DNA of 64,000 bases. It comes from Leptidea sinapis (lineage: Eukaryota; Arthropoda; Insecta; Lepidoptera; Pieridae). Shown one piece after another: positions 63,733-64,000 of this stretch. The stretch's first letter is position 1; each line of letters begins with the position of its first letter. Made by a program: the position numbers and the translations under genes. The DNA lies in NCBI RefSeq assembly GCF_905404315.1, contig NC_066269.1, positions 15,506,501 through 15,570,500 of the forward strand, in the 5' to 3' direction. The notes beneath the pieces are model-generated. The model was not told where the DNA came from. It saw only the letters and a list, made by a program, of their open reading frames with translations, and did not search any database.

Positions 63733-64000
63733 TTAAGTACGGATCGATCCCTGAACGCACCCTTTGGTTGTGGGCCTCACGCACTCGGCGCCCGCGTATT
63801 TAATAAAGACCTCGCGGTCATTGAGGTAGCTGCACACGGCGGAGTATAGGTTACCGGGGCACTTCCTGGCGGCCAACTGATGTTTAATATCCAGCCACCA
63901 GGCGCTGTCGAATGCCCCCTCTATGTCTAGAGACACCATCAAAACTACCCTCTTAGCTCTGATATGCTCGATCAAGGCAAAGAGGGCATCTTCAGTGCTC
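63733..64000 (-). pseudogene. RH-1 RT palm fragment, cut before the catalytic FADD box
   Basis: Minus-strand frame entering from the right edge: HIRAKRVVLMVSLDIEGAFD (first RT Asp), WWLDIKHQLAARKCPGNLYS, then RPTTKGCVQGSI, the block equivalent to GVPQGS. Directly after this the sequence reads R-T-stop in frame, and the thumb region (SSVWVPAVDQ) starts a few bases on in another frame. The segment with the ADD box is missing. Incomplete at the window edge. Confidence 0.82.

Larger units (their letters stand above)
61944..64000 (-). mobile_element. Minus-strand RNase H-bearing LINE (RH-1), internally deleted, 5' end off window
   Basis: Poly(A) as T10 at 61944-61953, 3' UTR of about 520 bp (61954-62474), ORF2 C-terminal part to 63692, a deletion junction near 63715-63745, and RT N-terminal palm to the window edge. 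On the minus strand the poly(A) is directly followed by CCTAACCGTACGG, which belongs to the RH-2 reading frame. This suggests insertion of RH-1 into RH-2. Confidence 0.82.

Overview
This window looks like AT-rich, non-coding nuclear DNA from a lepidopteran (moth or butterfly), built almost entirely from old and young transposable elements. Support comes from R1-clade LINEs flanked by insect-type (TTAGG)n repeats, several copies of a short interspersed repeat ending in CATAAAAAAA, Helitron-like ends of the CTAG type, mariner and Harbinger relics, and LINE 3' tails in a style common in Lepidoptera. I recognise no host protein-coding gene. The one credible host gene is tRNA-Ala(AGC) at 7898-7970. 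No bacterial features, CRISPR arrays or rRNA were seen. GC-rich islands at about 42.5-46, 51-60.7 and 62.5-64 kb coincide with LINE reading frames; the rest is AT-rich.

Layout. 0-22 kb holds old fragments: LINE 3' ends, at least seven copies of short repeat S1, Helitron ends, two mariner halves (12.8 and 15.7 kb) and a 301-bp terminal-inverted-repeat element (21.8 kb). 22.3-25.6 kb is a long 5'-truncated LINE with a full reverse-transcriptase frame; a degraded minus-strand relative lies at 2.6-4.3 kb. 31.7-35.1 kb is a young BEL/Pao LTR retrotransposon (198-bp LTRs differing at 3 sites, 5-bp target duplication) that has lost gag and protease and sits inside a LINE relic. 36.9-38.8 kb is a LINE relic split by a 160-bp insertion with a clean 6-bp target duplication. 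39.6-41.3 kb holds LINE 3' ends. 42.5-46.3 kb is a Jockey-type LINE with an internal deletion, followed by a collapsed RTE-like derivative (46.6-46.8 kb) and a 637-bp Harbinger derivative (47.6-48.2 kb).

50.9-64 kb is a dense LINE cluster. R1-A (50.9-56.8 kb) has the identical 19-bp telomeric-type sequence on both sides. It is followed directly by the 5'-truncated R1-B (56.8-60.7 kb), whose ORF1 stop and ORF2 start overlap as TAATG, as described for the silkworm telomere LINE SART1. Two minus-strand LINEs with RNase H follow, one abutting the interrupted reading frame of the other.

The least explained structure is a family of at least four copies (4.9, 14.5, 26.5, 29.4 kb) in which a tRNA-Ile-like Pol III module sits between long inverted repeats that include the tRNA 3' end. 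Every protein frame seen is broken by truncation, frameshift, stop or loss of catalytic residues, so I find no clearly autonomous element. The window is best read as a record of nested insertions and internal-deletion derivatives. All family names come from motif reading and none was checked against a database.
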